A DNA stretch of 64,000 nucleotides, from contig JAJRPN010000006.1 in NCBI GenBank assembly GCA_024280755.1, positions 62,001-126,000 on the forward strand. The letters run 5' to 3'. Source of the stretch: Planctomycetota bacterium. Its GTDB lineage: Bacteria; Planctomycetota; Phycisphaerae; Phycisphaerales; UBA1924. Below are positions 8,943 through 17,449 of this stretch, piece after piece. How positions within the stretch are numbered: the first letter of the stretch is position 1; each line of letters begins with the position of its first letter. Position numbers and translations under genes: made by a program. The notes under the pieces are model-generated. The model did not search any database. It was not told the origin of the DNA and saw only the letters and a list, made by a program, of their open reading frames with translations.

Positions 8943-9833
8943 TTAGAGCGAGCCTTCGGAGCTGACCAAGAGAGGGCTTGCGTCCTTGATGTCTTGAGCC
9001 ATCATCGGGTAGATCGCCAAGTTGCGTTCGGTCGCCAGATTCACATCAACATCAAAGTCTTGGAACTCGCCGGTGGGGGAGAAGGTTGCGATTTCGCGAA
9101 CGATTTTACCTTCGCTATCGAGGACAACTAGTCGGTAGGGTTCGTTGTTTTCTGCCTTGAGATTTTTAACGAACAGGCGAGCTGTTTTCCAGTCTGGATT
9201 GGTCCAGACGGCTGCAACCGCACTGGTGCTGGTCGCTGCTGCGTTTGCCTCGGTTGTGAGCGCAACACGCTGGGTGTTGGCATCGAAGATTGTGGATTCG
9301 AGATATTGAGCACCAATGGTGTCATACAAGCTTGCAACGAGTGCTTGCGATTCGACCTGTTTATAGGTATCAAGCGTGTTGATGGTGACGATGCCCAATG
9401 CGATTGATGCAGCTGCAAAGCTGATCGCAGCGCCACGCCAGATGCTGTTGACCCGGTCGCTCTTCGAGAGCTTTGGTTGAGAGGTTGCGCGGTGTGCTGC
9501 TGCATGCGCAACGGTTGATGGATCGATCCGACCAACAACAGCACTTGCGAGGGCAGATGGAGCGAGCTTGTCTTGGGCGATGCGTGTTTCGTTTTCGTCT
9601 TCGCGCATCGCGGCACGGACAGCAGCCAACACGAGCGTTCGCAGCTCGGCATCTGGTTCAATCTCGGGCATGAGATCGCCCAAATCGGCCATCCGCCTTG
9701 CTTCATCACGCACGCGGGCTTGGACTGGTTCTGGTGCAGCAGCAAACGCTGCTTCGTAGGCTTCACGCTCTGTGTCGTCGAGCAATCCCATCGCATGGAG
9801 CATGGTAGATTCGATAAGTTCGTGGGTATTCAT
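8943..9833 (-). CDS. Anti-sigma factor (RskA-like) paired with the ECF sigma gene
   Basis: 296 residues with the usual anti-sigma layout: an N-terminal helical sigma-binding region (HELIESTMLHAMGLLDDTERE), one membrane segment near 133-154, and an exported C-terminal domain of about 140 residues. That domain's YRLVVLDSEGKIV and final beta segments resemble RskA/anti-sigma-K C-terminal domains. No HxxxCxxC zinc motif is present, so it is not a ZAS-type anti-sigma factor. Its start overlaps the sigma gene stop by four bases (9830-9833), implying translational coupling. Expected job: hold the sigma factor at the membrane until an envelope signal triggers release. The signal is unknown. Confidence 0.82.
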   Translation of the reverse strand: MNTHELIESTMLHAMGLLDDTEREAYEAAFAAAPEPVQARVRDEARRMADLGDLMPEIEPDAELRTLVLAAVRAAMREDENETRIAQDKLAPSALASAVVGRIDPSTVAHAAAHRATSQPKLSKSDRVNSIWRGAAISFAAASIALGIVTINTLDTYKQVESQALVASLYDTIGAQYLESTIFDANTQRVALTTEANAAATSTSAVAAVWTNPDWKTARLFVKNLKAENNEPYRLVVLDSEGKIVREIATFSPTGEFQDFDVDVNLATERNLAIYPMMAQDIKDASPLLVSSEGSL

Positions 9834-10495
9834 GATTTGATTTCCTCTCCGGTTCGTTCACGCAAACGGACCAGTGCTCTGCTCAGGGCAGATTTAATTG
9901 TCCCTAAGGGCGTGTCAAGTTCTTCGCTAATCTGCCTAAGTGTTTGTCCACCTAGGTAGGCCCTCATAACGACAGTCTTCTGAAGCTCTGGGAGTGTTTC
10001 TATTTTGATGACGAGCGCTGAAAAGTGCTCGTCATGTTCCATTCCTTGCCCCGCGTTGGACTCCGTCCAAGCGCCGATTCCTGATGCCAACGAATCATCA
10101 AGCATCGCGGTTTTGATCCGAGCACGCTTGCGTCTGAGCTTGTCGACCAAATGGCGACGAGTCAGAAGCATGACCCAGGTTACAAGTGCGGCTTTTCGTG
10201 GGTCGTACCGATCAGCAGTACGCCAGAGCCGAACAAATATTTCCTGAACGCCATCTTCTGCCTCAGATCGAGTCGGCATCGATTGGTACGCCATACGGAA
10301 TACCAACGAACCAAATCGTTCGTACAGTTCGCCGACAGCGGCTTCTTGATTGGCCGAGACTCGTTGCATCAGCTCGTAATCAACCTTATCTTGACCCGTA
10401 AGATCACTCGCTCGCAATGGCGGAGGAGTTGGACGCTCTGCGCCCGGGTTCGGAGAGCCCGGTACGGGATTGTTATTTTCTACATTCTTATTCAT
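9830..10495 (-). CDS. ECF RNA polymerase sigma factor
   Basis: 221-residue sigma-70 family protein. Region 2 is seen as YERFGSLVFRMAYQSMPTRS and EDGVQEIFVRLWRTADRYDP. Region 4 is LPELQKTVVMRAYLGGQTLR with the helix-turn-helix QISEELDTPLGTIKSALSRA. The pattern fits the SigK-like ECF groups that use RskA-type membrane anti-sigma factors, consistent with the gene that overlaps it downstream. The N-terminal 35 residues are Asn/Pro-rich and look disordered. ECF factors often autoregulate from the upstream gap (10496-10815), but no -35/-10 pair could be assigned confidently. Confidence 0.92.
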   Translation of the reverse strand: MNKNVENNNPVPGSPNPGAERPTPPPLRASDLTGQDKVDYELMQRVSANQEAAVGELYERFGSLVFRMAYQSMPTRSEAEDGVQEIFVRLWRTADRYDPRKAALVTWVMLLTRRHLVDKLRRKRARIKTAMLDDSLASGIGAWTESNAGQGMEHDEHFSALVIKIETLPELQKTVVMRAYLGGQTLRQISEELDTPLGTIKSALSRALVRLRERTGEEIKS

Positions 10496-10762
10496 ATTCC
10501 ACCGGGGTACGAGTGCGCCCGGAGACAGTGAAACAGAACACCGTCTGGACTCCTATACGAATATCCGATCATTCGGATGCTTGCAAGTGCTGTCTTTAGA
10601 AAAATTTTTCGCAATTCTACACATAAGTACGGCATATGAACGGTATTCGTGTGACGATATTTGTTTTGGGACCACCAAATTCGAGATCAGGGGTTGCTCT
10701 TTTGAATGATTTTCGATACATTGTAGATGAATCACGCTGCTGCACAGGCAGCTGTGGGGTCT

Positions 10763-10798
10763 ACGAATGCTCTCTCGTGGTACAAAATGAGCATTCGT
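10763..10798. promoter_or_regulatory. Perfect 10-bp inverted repeat before the pseudopilin gene
   Basis: ACGAATGCTC (10763-10772) and GAGCATTCGT (10789-10798) form a perfect inverted repeat with a 16-base centre, ending six bases before the GGAG that serves the pseudopilin ATG at 10816. It could be an operator or a leader hairpin covering the ribosome-binding site. The rest of the 320-base divergent gap (10496-10815) shows no other clear signal. Confidence 0.4.
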
Positions 10799-10815
10799 CA
10801 CACGGAGATAGGGTC

Positions 10816-11634
10816 ATGCCGAAGAATCGGATAGGACATACATCCAGAGGTTTGCACAGAGCCTCACAGCGTCGCGGCGGTTCGCGTGATGCTTTCACCA
10901 TGCGTGATGCTTTCACCATGATTGATCTCTTGGTGACCATTGCGGTCATCAGCTTGCTCATCGGTCTGTTGTTGCCAGGCGTTGCCAAAGTACGAGAATC
11001 AACTCGAAAAATCGTTTGTGGCTCAAACATGCGTCAAATGGGCATGGGCGTGAGTATGTTCACCCAAGACAATATGGAACGCCTCCCAAATAGTGTGTTC
11101 CTCTTGCCGCCCCGCTCAAACGCTGCTTCGTATCCATCCCCAGAACGGATGGACACGGTTCGCTTAACCTACGACGAATACCCAAACCATCGTGGCGATC
11201 TCTGGGATGGTCTTGGTCATCTCTTTGCACAAGAATACATCACGGCACCCAGTGTCTACTACTGCCCAAGCCACACCGGAAACTTCATCTTTGAAGACGG
11301 CGAAGAAGCATGGGCTCGTCTTGATGGCGAAGATGAGATCATCATCAACTACCACTATAGAGGTGCTGGTCCAGACGACTCACGCGTTCTCTACACCATC
11401 GATCCAACCGCAGCACTCGTGACTGATACACTTCGCTCATTCAATGATCTCAACCACGAAGGCGGGTTCAATATCCTCCAAGCTGGTCTCGCAGTCAACT
11501 GGTTCGAAGATGTCGGTGAAGCGATCGCCCAAGAGATCCTCCTTCGCAGCGACGAAGACGGCAACCAGGCATCAACCGTGATTAACGCATGGGACTTGCT
11601 CGATGGCGATCCAGAGGACATAGATTTGCCGTAA
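10816..11634 (+). CDS. Prepilin-type (type II secretion/IV pilus) pseudopilin-like protein
   Basis: 272 residues. After a basic leader comes DAFTMIDLLVTIAVISLLIG, the pattern of prepilin-cleaved proteins (usually GFTLIELL). Here the residue before the cleavage point is Ala and the fifth mature residue Asp instead of Glu. The globular part has CGSNMRQMGMGVSMF, typical of planctomycete pseudopilins, and CPSHTG. An exact 18-base duplication (10884-10919) doubles the motif to give RDAFTMRDAFTM. The start at 10816 has GGAG eight bases upstream; the frame is open further upstream without family resemblance. It stands alone, without other secretion genes. Likely exported and processed by prepilin peptidase; function unknown. 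Confidence 0.82.
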   Translation: MPKNRIGHTSRGLHRASQRRGGSRDAFTMRDAFTMIDLLVTIAVISLLIGLLLPGVAKVRESTRKIVCGSNMRQMGMGVSMFTQDNMERLPNSVFLLPPRSNAASYPSPERMDTVRLTYDEYPNHRGDLWDGLGHLFAQEYITAPSVYYCPSHTGNFIFEDGEEAWARLDGEDEIIINYHYRGAGPDDSRVLYTIDPTAALVTDTLRSFNDLNHEGGFNILQAGLAVNWFEDVGEAIAQEILLRSDEDGNQASTVINAWDLLDGDPEDIDLP

Positions 11635-11665
11635 GCTATTCGATTCCAATCAGAACCAAACTCTT

Positions 11666-11691
11666 CCAAGATCCATGATCTTGGTTTTTTT
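11666..11691 (+). terminator. Rho-independent terminator
   Basis: CCAAGATC / GATCTTGG stem with a short loop followed by seven T, 32 bases after the pseudopilin gene. Confidence 0.85.
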
Positions 11692-11777
11692 ATGATTCAA
11701 AATCTGCTTTGTAGATTGTTCGTGGGAACTCGCACAGAAGATGCAACGCGGTTGGATGCTTCGGCGTATCCTCTTCT

Positions 11778-12869
11778 ATGCACAAAGTTCGATACCTTTC
11801 AGTTTCTGCACTGCTCGCATTCATCCTTCTTGGCATAATGCCCAGCACAGCCCTTGCTCAACTCGCTGTCGATCGGCTCTACTTCGGAGTCGGGCAGCGT
11901 GTAGTCGTTCATGTAGACGCTCCTGAAAACTTCATCGGCGAAATCACGCTCAAGCTCCTTGATCCGGGCACCCTCAAAGTGATCCAGAGCGTCGCCGGGG
12001 CAAAGGGACGCGTCGATCTTACCAGCTTGTTTTCCACGATCTGGGCGGATAAATCGCACAAGGTCATGCTCGTGCAGCTCTATCTCGATTCCGTCGCGAC
12101 AGGCTCTCCACTGGTGCTTCAACCAATGATTACGCCCAATATTGCGGTCCGGGTGAACCCGTCAACGATGGAGCTCTCCGAGAGCAGAGAAGCCGAGGTT
12201 GTGTTTGAAGACGATCGGCTCTCGAGCAAACTCGCCAAGGGGCAGGTCGATTCGCTCGATCGAGAAGTGACCTACTCCGGGCTTCGCATCTATCGCGAGC
12301 AAGAAGTCGTCATGGAAACCACCGCAGGCGAGATCGTCTATCGGCTTCGCCCAGACGCCGCGCCAAACACCGCGTACAACTTCATGCACCTCGTCAGCGG
12401 GGGGTTTTATACCAACATCATCTTCCATCGTGTGGTCGCTGCGCTCAGCGATGGCCGACCCTTTGTGATCCAGGTCGGCGATCCCTCAGGCACCGGCTCG
12501 GGCGGGCCTGGATACATGATCGATCTCGAAAAAACAACCCTTGCGCACGACTTTGGGGTGCTTTCGATGGCCCGTGCGGGTGATCCCAATACCAACGGCT
12601 CGCAAGTCTTCGTCTGCCTCTCCAAAGAAGGCACAGCTTTTCTCGATGGCCGATACACCGCCTTTGCGCAGGCTGTTTCTGGTGCTGCGGTCATCCGCGA
12701 GATCGCAGCGGTCCCCGTCGATGCCGACGACCGTCCGATGGACCCACCCATGATCCTCAAGGCATACACCCGCGATGCGCCATCAGTTGCCAATCGGCTG
12801 ATGGCGATCAGTGTCCAGCCCACACAGGCAGACGACGCAACAAAGCTGCCCGCTGTTCCAGATCGGTGA
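11778..12869 (+). CDS. Secreted cyclophilin-type peptidyl-prolyl isomerase
   Basis: 363 residues. A signal peptide (1-27, ending ALA) is followed by an N-terminal domain of about 150 residues of unknown type and a cyclophilin domain from about 178 to 315. Cyclophilin landmarks are TTAGEIVYRL, APNTAYNFMHL, IIFHRVV (FHR catalytic arginine), QVGDPSGTGSGGPGY, GVLSMARAG, TNGSQVFVCLS and LDGRYTAFAQ. The enzyme would speed prolyl isomerisation during folding of exported proteins. The C-terminal 40 residues are low-complexity. It is convergent, with a 10-base gap, to the barrel gene at 12880. Confidence 0.9.
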   Translation: MHKVRYLSVSALLAFILLGIMPSTALAQLAVDRLYFGVGQRVVVHVDAPENFIGEITLKLLDPGTLKVIQSVAGAKGRVDLTSLFSTIWADKSHKVMLVQLYLDSVATGSPLVLQPMITPNIAVRVNPSTMELSESREAEVVFEDDRLSSKLAKGQVDSLDREVTYSGLRIYREQEVVMETTAGEIVYRLRPDAAPNTAYNFMHLVSGGFYTNIIFHRVVAALSDGRPFVIQVGDPSGTGSGGPGYMIDLEKTTLAHDFGVLSMARAGDPNTNGSQVFVCLSKEGTAFLDGRYTAFAQAVSGAAVIREIAAVPVDADDRPMDPPMILKAYTRDAPSVANRLMAISVQPTQADDATKLPAVPDR

Positions 12870-12879
12870 TCTCGCTCTT

Positions 12880-13824
12880 TTAGAATTTGAACGACACATT
12901 AATCGACCCGAAGATCCCGGTGTCGATATCTTGTGAAGTCAGGTCGTTGCCGTTGGTATCGAGAATCTCAAGTTCACCCGCCATCATCGCGCCGATGCGT
13001 CCGCTGATCTCGATGGTGTCGTTTGGTTCATAGATCGCATAAAACGCGATCGGGAATCGTCGATGCGTTGCGACGCCTTCGGGAGCAGTTGCGTGCGAGT
13101 TGTCGAGGCGAAAGGTTGTTGAAGCAAACTCGGCGGTGATGCCATAATCAAGCGCGTCCGATGCTTTGTAGTTGAACTTGAGCCCAACGCCCTCGCTCTC
13201 GATGCTCCAATACTCGTTGATCGTGTATCGCACCTGAGGCAAGGGCACCACCAACACATCATCATCGAGCTGAGTGCGCACCGCAACACCGAGTCCGAGT
13301 TCGAGCGTGTTGTTCACCTTGTAGCGATATCCGCCCATGAGCATCCCGTCGATGGTGTCGCCAAAGTCGGCGCTGTTCTCGCCGTTGGAGAGCACGCCGC
13401 CACCGATGAACCATGTCGATCCCTTTTCGGTACGAGCTGCGTATGAGCCGATGAGCGAGAGGGTGGTGACAGTGTCAAACTCGCTCCCGATGCTCGCGGC
13501 ATCGCCAGCGACCGCGGTGACTGATGGGGTGATGTCATAGTCAATCAACCCTGCATTGAAATCGATCGAGAGCATGCCCGCATCACCGATTTTTTTGGTG
13601 GCTTTGATTCCAAGCCCATACGCTGTGAATCCGAACTCTCCTGATCCGTTGTCGAAGTCTGCATTGCTCAGATACGAGCCGCGAACCTTTGCCTCGAAGG
13701 CAAAGCCGGTATTGGGTTCCAATATTGGCAGGTTCTCGGACTCTTGAGTAGGCTCATTGGCCAAAGCCAATCCAGAACCGAGAACAACAACAGCGAGAAG
13801 TGGAACAGCAGCGTGGGGGTTCAT
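12880..13824 (-). CDS. Outer-membrane beta-barrel protein, function unknown
   Basis: 314 residues with a signal peptide (1-22, ALA then NEP) and alternating amphipathic strands throughout (GFAFEAKVRGSYL, LELGLGVAVRTQL, SIESEGVGLKFNY). It ends in INVSFKF with a terminal phenylalanine, the usual outer-membrane insertion signal. No enzymatic motif is visible. It may be a planctomycete barrel of the DUF6268 type, but the family cannot be confirmed by eye. Confidence 0.72.
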   Translation of the reverse strand: MNPHAAVPLLAVVVLGSGLALANEPTQESENLPILEPNTGFAFEAKVRGSYLSNADFDNGSGEFGFTAYGLGIKATKKIGDAGMLSIDFNAGLIDYDITPSVTAVAGDAASIGSEFDTVTTLSLIGSYAARTEKGSTWFIGGGVLSNGENSADFGDTIDGMLMGGYRYKVNNTLELGLGVAVRTQLDDDVLVVPLPQVRYTINEYWSIESEGVGLKFNYKASDALDYGITAEFASTTFRLDNSHATAPEGVATHRRFPIAFYAIYEPNDTIEISGRIGAMMAGELEILDTNGNDLTSQDIDTGIFGSINVSFKF

Positions 13825-14063
13825 CGATCGGCGCCTTTCAGTTGAGAATCGAGCAGATGTGTTGGATGATACCGCAATCGAGCGGGTTTGGTCGCGGTTT
13901 GGAGCCGAAGGTCTGCGAAGAGATCACCGCTTTGATGTCGAACGCAATTCCTCAGTTCAATCGACTCGCCAAAGCGAGATTGATGGGCTAGACTTGCGAC
14001 CGGCATCATTTGATGCCAACTCGGTCGTTGTCGATTGGTCATTTGGCCCGTTTGCAAGCCTCT

Positions 14064-14136
14064 GGGGGACTAACTCAATTGGTAGAGTGCCAGCTTTGCA
14101 AGCTGGAAGTTAGGGGTTCAAGTCCCCTGTCCTCCA
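14064..14136 (+). tRNA. tRNA-Ala (anticodon TGC)
   Basis: Full cloverleaf: acceptor GGGGGAC / GTCCTCC with a G-U pair at the third position, which is the alanine identity element. The D arm is ACTC / GAGT, the anticodon stem CCAGC / GCTGG with loop TTTGCAA, and the T arm AGGGG / CCCCT with TTCAAGT. The discriminator base is A. The 3' CCA is not encoded. Confidence 0.97.
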
Positions 14137-14150
14137 CTTTATACGATCAA

Positions 14151-14177
14151 CGCCTCGCACAATGCGAGGCGTTTTTT
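14151..14177 (+). terminator. Terminator of the tRNA-Ala gene
   Basis: CGCCTCGCA / TGCGAGGCG stem with a three-base loop and six T, 14 bases after the tRNA. Confidence 0.9.
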
Positions 14178-14228
14178 CATAGGCTATCGAATGTATTTCG
14201 GGCATCATGGCTTTGTCACACTCAATGA

Positions 14229-15464
14229 TCATTCTTTCGAAATCGGACACTCCATGGTCAAACACCAAGGGGTCGCCGGGTATTCCACAACACAGCGATA
14301 CCCTCGGAACTCGCTGAGTGCGCCCCATTGTGCTCGATCGAAGGCATAGTCGATCAAACCGGGATAGATCCCAATATGTGACGCCTGAACGATTGGTGGA
14401 GCGCCCAAGAACTGAGCAGGTTGAGCTTCATGCACCGGGCGATCGTGTGACTTGCCTTTGCCAGAGCTTGGGCGGTCTTCAAGCAGCCCATAGATCGAAT
14501 GGCTGAAGTCTCCAAAGTTGGTGAGGGATTTATGGACAAAGACATCGAACACCACATGCTCGACAGGTGTACGAAGCATGAGTTCATATCGTCCAAATGT
14601 ATTCTCCTTAGACCAATAGCGAGGCAACGCCGAGCGGTAGTGTTCGCCGGTCACACAATCGAGCGACCCGTGTTTCCCTACGATGCCGGCTGCGAGTTCG
14701 TCATAGATCACCCCGTCGGTGCCGACGAACTGATTGATCTCTGGGAGTGGTTGTGAACAGAACTTGGGAACCAAAGGCAACGATGTTCCTGTAGATGCTT
14801 CAGGACATAGCGGGGCCCGTTTGAAATCCATGTTGGGCGTGGTCTCTGTATCAGAGTGCCACAATCTACGGATGATCCAAGGGACATCGCTGCGCAGGCG
14901 TTCAAACTTCATAAACCCGCTAAGCTGGAGCATGTCGAGCCGATCAGGATTGTCTATCGAAGGCTTGATGCACAGGGTAAGAAACTGAACCTTGGCGCGA
15001 ACGCCCCAGATCGCTGCGCCGGATTGGTAGAAGGCTTTGCGTTCTTCGAGTTCGATCTTGTCGTCGCGCCCGCCCGCAGCGAGCATGGCTTCGAACGATC
15101 GCCGATCGCCTGCTCGGTTTCGTACAAAGTCTCGAAAGATCCGATCCGCATCGCGGACAGCAGCGATGCGATCAGAATCGACCCCCTTGGCTTGGGCAGC
15201 CTTGAGGATGATCTCCACTCCCCCAGAACCAGGGATGTGTTTGACAGCCTTAAGGAGATCTGGTGAATCTGAAAACTTGGAGACTTTCCAAGCGAGCGTT
15301 TTGTCAAGTCCGAGAATCCGACCGATCTCGGTCGGACGAGCCCCATCGAGCCCTGCTCCGGTCAACAGATCAGCGAAGGCCGCTTGGGCCTGACGAACAC
15401 AAATCACTGCTTCATGCGAGAAATCATCGTTTGAGTGTAATTGAGAGGAAGATTGAACCATCAA
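14229..15464 (-). CDS. Conserved-looking protein of unknown function with N-terminal HTH
   Basis: 411 residues, not recognised. Residues about 40-65 (ARPTEIGRILGLDKTLAWKV) read like a helix-turn-helix, followed by SKFSDSPDLLKAVKHIPGSG. The remainder is a mixed alpha/beta domain with no membrane segment or signal peptide. The composition matches its neighbours and the frame is long and free of low-complexity sequence, so the gene is probably real. No Shine-Dalgarno sequence is evident, and either of the first two ATG codons could be used. A DNA-binding regulator with a large effector domain is one possibility. Confidence 0.65.
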   Translation of the reverse strand: MMVQSSSQLHSNDDFSHEAVICVRQAQAAFADLLTGAGLDGARPTEIGRILGLDKTLAWKVSKFSDSPDLLKAVKHIPGSGGVEIILKAAQAKGVDSDRIAAVRDADRIFRDFVRNRAGDRRSFEAMLAAGGRDDKIELEERKAFYQSGAAIWGVRAKVQFLTLCIKPSIDNPDRLDMLQLSGFMKFERLRSDVPWIIRRLWHSDTETTPNMDFKRAPLCPEASTGTSLPLVPKFCSQPLPEINQFVGTDGVIYDELAAGIVGKHGSLDCVTGEHYRSALPRYWSKENTFGRYELMLRTPVEHVVFDVFVHKSLTNFGDFSHSIYGLLEDRPSSGKGKSHDRPVHEAQPAQFLGAPPIVQASHIGIYPGLIDYAFDRAQWGALSEFRGYRCVVEYPATPWCLTMECPISKE

Positions 15465-15662
15465 TCTATTATACAGGGTTTGGAGGCGGAACCGAGCGAA
15501 GAAATGGGTTTTTGAATAATTCTCTAAATATTTCTCTAAAGAAGATTGACATGGCTTTGAGATCTGATATATTGCGTACTCAAGGGGGATTATTCATCGT
15601 GCAAAGCCTGGTGTTGTTTCTGGAACTCTGTACGAATAATCACAAGAACAGGAGAAGCGAAA

Positions 15663-16445
15663 ATGAAGTATCCAATCGCATGGATCACACTCGCAGCAGC
15701 CGCTGCTATTTCACAGGGCGAGGTCATCAGTCAAAGCGTCGCGTTTGATATGGATCTCGGGGGACAGATTCTCGATATTCAACGGTTCGACACCATGGGG
15801 GGCACCCGACAACTCACAGGGTTGTCACTCTCATATGATCAATCGATCTCCTACGACATCACCATCGAGAGCAATGGGTATACCGCAGTCGAAGCAGGGG
15901 ATTGGGAAGCATGGATTTCGTACTCTTCGATCCACCAGTTTGGGCTCATCTCAGATGGGAGAGGCGGCGATGATAATGATAACAACCCTCCATTTATTGG
16001 CCCAGGCGCAGCGGGTGCGTTTGATATGACCAGTGCGCTCGGTGCATCGGATGGATTTAACGGCACGGGCGATGATACCTATCACAAGCAAGTCTCTGAG
16101 CAGTTCGTTTTCCAATCAGGCTACGATACATCAACGATCTTTGGGCAAAGAATGCTCGATACCTTCACCGGCACCGATGTACTCTCGACGGTCTTTGGCG
16201 GATTCGTTGAAGGCGGGGGCGGCTGGAATGTTGATCCGGGTTGGGTTGTTGATCCAAATAATCCGCCTGAAGGCGACTTTGGTCCGTTTGAAGATCCGTA
16301 CTATGGGTTCTTCATGACCTTCGCGAACTTCCAGCATTCGGGCACGATCACAGTCGACTTTGAATACACCACCGTCCCGGCTCCATCTGGACTGCTCGTT
16401 CTTTCTGGCGTTGGTTTGTTTGGGGTTCGCAGACGACGAGCCTAA
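15663..16445 (+). CDS. PEP-CTERM-type exported protein
   Basis: 260 residues. Signal peptide at 1-19, a beta-rich domain with Gly/Asp/Asn-rich stretches, and a C-terminal sorting signal VPAPSGLLVLSGVGLFGVRR: a Pro-Ala-Pro-Ser variant of the PEP motif, a hydrophobic segment and an arginine cluster. Proteins of this type are handled by exosortase and reach the cell surface or matrix. An AGGAGA ribosome site precedes the ATG. The exact role is unknown. Confidence 0.85.
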   Translation: MKYPIAWITLAAAAAISQGEVISQSVAFDMDLGGQILDIQRFDTMGGTRQLTGLSLSYDQSISYDITIESNGYTAVEAGDWEAWISYSSIHQFGLISDGRGGDDNDNNPPFIGPGAAGAFDMTSALGASDGFNGTGDDTYHKQVSEQFVFQSGYDTSTIFGQRMLDTFTGTDVLSTVFGGFVEGGGGWNVDPGWVVDPNNPPEGDFGPFEDPYYGFFMTFANFQHSGTITVDFEYTTVPAPSGLLVLSGVGLFGVRRRRA

Positions 16446-16487
16446 GGCGATCGATTTCCGGCGGAGTTGATTCCCCTCTCCGTCAAG

Positions 16488-16514
16488 AAGCACCCGGCCT
16501 TCGGGTGCTTTTTT
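16488..16514 (+). terminator. Rho-independent terminator
   Basis: AAGCACCCGG / TCGGGTGCTT hairpin running into a T tract, 43 bases after the PEP-CTERM gene. It shows that GTG at 16505 cannot be a sensible start for the next gene. Confidence 0.88.
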
Positions 16515-16555
16515 CATGGATTGGCGATGAAAATGTGTGGAATGGAAGGTCTCCA

Positions 16556-17449
16556 ATGGCAATTCGACTCGAATCCGCCTTCAATCTTCGCATGACTGAT
16601 CAGCACGAAATCATTGCGTTCTATAAGTTTACCGCGATCAACGATTGTGATTCATGGGCACCTGTGCTCAAGGGGCACATGCTTGACTTGGACATCATGG
16701 GCACGATCTTGCTCGCGCCCGAAGGTATCAACGGGACCATCGGTGGCAAGCCAGAAGCGATCGAAAAGATTGTGGGCATCATGCGGGCGCATGAAGGGCT
16801 TGAAGACCTGCCTTTCAAATCGAGCTATGCCCCCGGGCATGTGTTCAACCGGGCCAAAGTCAAGGTGAAGCCTTCGTTGATCAATATTGGGTCGCAAGTC
16901 GATCCCAACGAACTCGTCGGCGAGTATGTCAAGCCCAAAGACTGGAACGCGTTGATCTCTGATCCAGAGGTCGTGCTGATTGATACCCGCAATGATTATG
17001 AGTTCCACGCAGGGACCTTCGAGGGTGCGATTGATCCAGACATCAAACGCTTCCGCGAGCTGCCCGCGTTTGTCAACGAGCATTACGACCCGAAGGTACA
17101 CAAGAAGGTCGCTATGTTCTGCACCGGCGGCATCCGATGCGAGAAATCAACATCGTGGATGCTCGAACAAGGGTTCGAGCATGTCTATCACCTCGAAGGC
17201 GGCATCCTCAAGTATCTCGAAGAGATCCCGCAAAGCGAGAGCATGTGGAAGGGTGATTGCTATGTGTTTGATGAGCGTGTGGGCGTGAATCATGAGCTGG
17301 CACCATCGGACGAGGCCAAGTTCTGCCCTGGGTGTGGAAGAGCGCTCACCACCAAGCTGCGTTGTTCGCCTGATTATGTTGCCGGGCAACAATGCTCGTT
17401 CTGTCCGAGCGTGCTCGAACGGGATGCGTCCAATCAGGCAGCGTGCTGA
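16556..17449 (+). CDS. trhO: tRNA uridine hydroxylase, rhodanese-domain TrhO
   Basis: 297-residue member of the UPF0176/YceA family. These enzymes hydroxylate U34 of certain tRNAs as a step toward 5-oxyacetyl-uridine. An N-terminal ferredoxin-like domain (IIAFYKFTAI, ILLAPEGINGTIGG) is followed by a rhodanese domain with DTRNDYEFHAGTFEGAI and the active-site loop MFCTGGIRCEKS (Cys about 189). A Cys-rich tail carries CPGC, CSPD and CSFC. ATG at 16556 has GGAAGG six bases upstream; ATG at 16592 is an alternative. The 3' end overlaps the convergent GAF gene by 16 bases. Confidence 0.92.
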   Translation: MAIRLESAFNLRMTDQHEIIAFYKFTAINDCDSWAPVLKGHMLDLDIMGTILLAPEGINGTIGGKPEAIEKIVGIMRAHEGLEDLPFKSSYAPGHVFNRAKVKVKPSLINIGSQVDPNELVGEYVKPKDWNALISDPEVVLIDTRNDYEFHAGTFEGAIDPDIKRFRELPAFVNEHYDPKVHKKVAMFCTGGIRCEKSTSWMLEQGFEHVYHLEGGILKYLEEIPQSESMWKGDCYVFDERVGVNHELAPSDEAKFCPGCGRALTTKLRCSPDYVAGQQCSFCPSVLERDASNQAAC

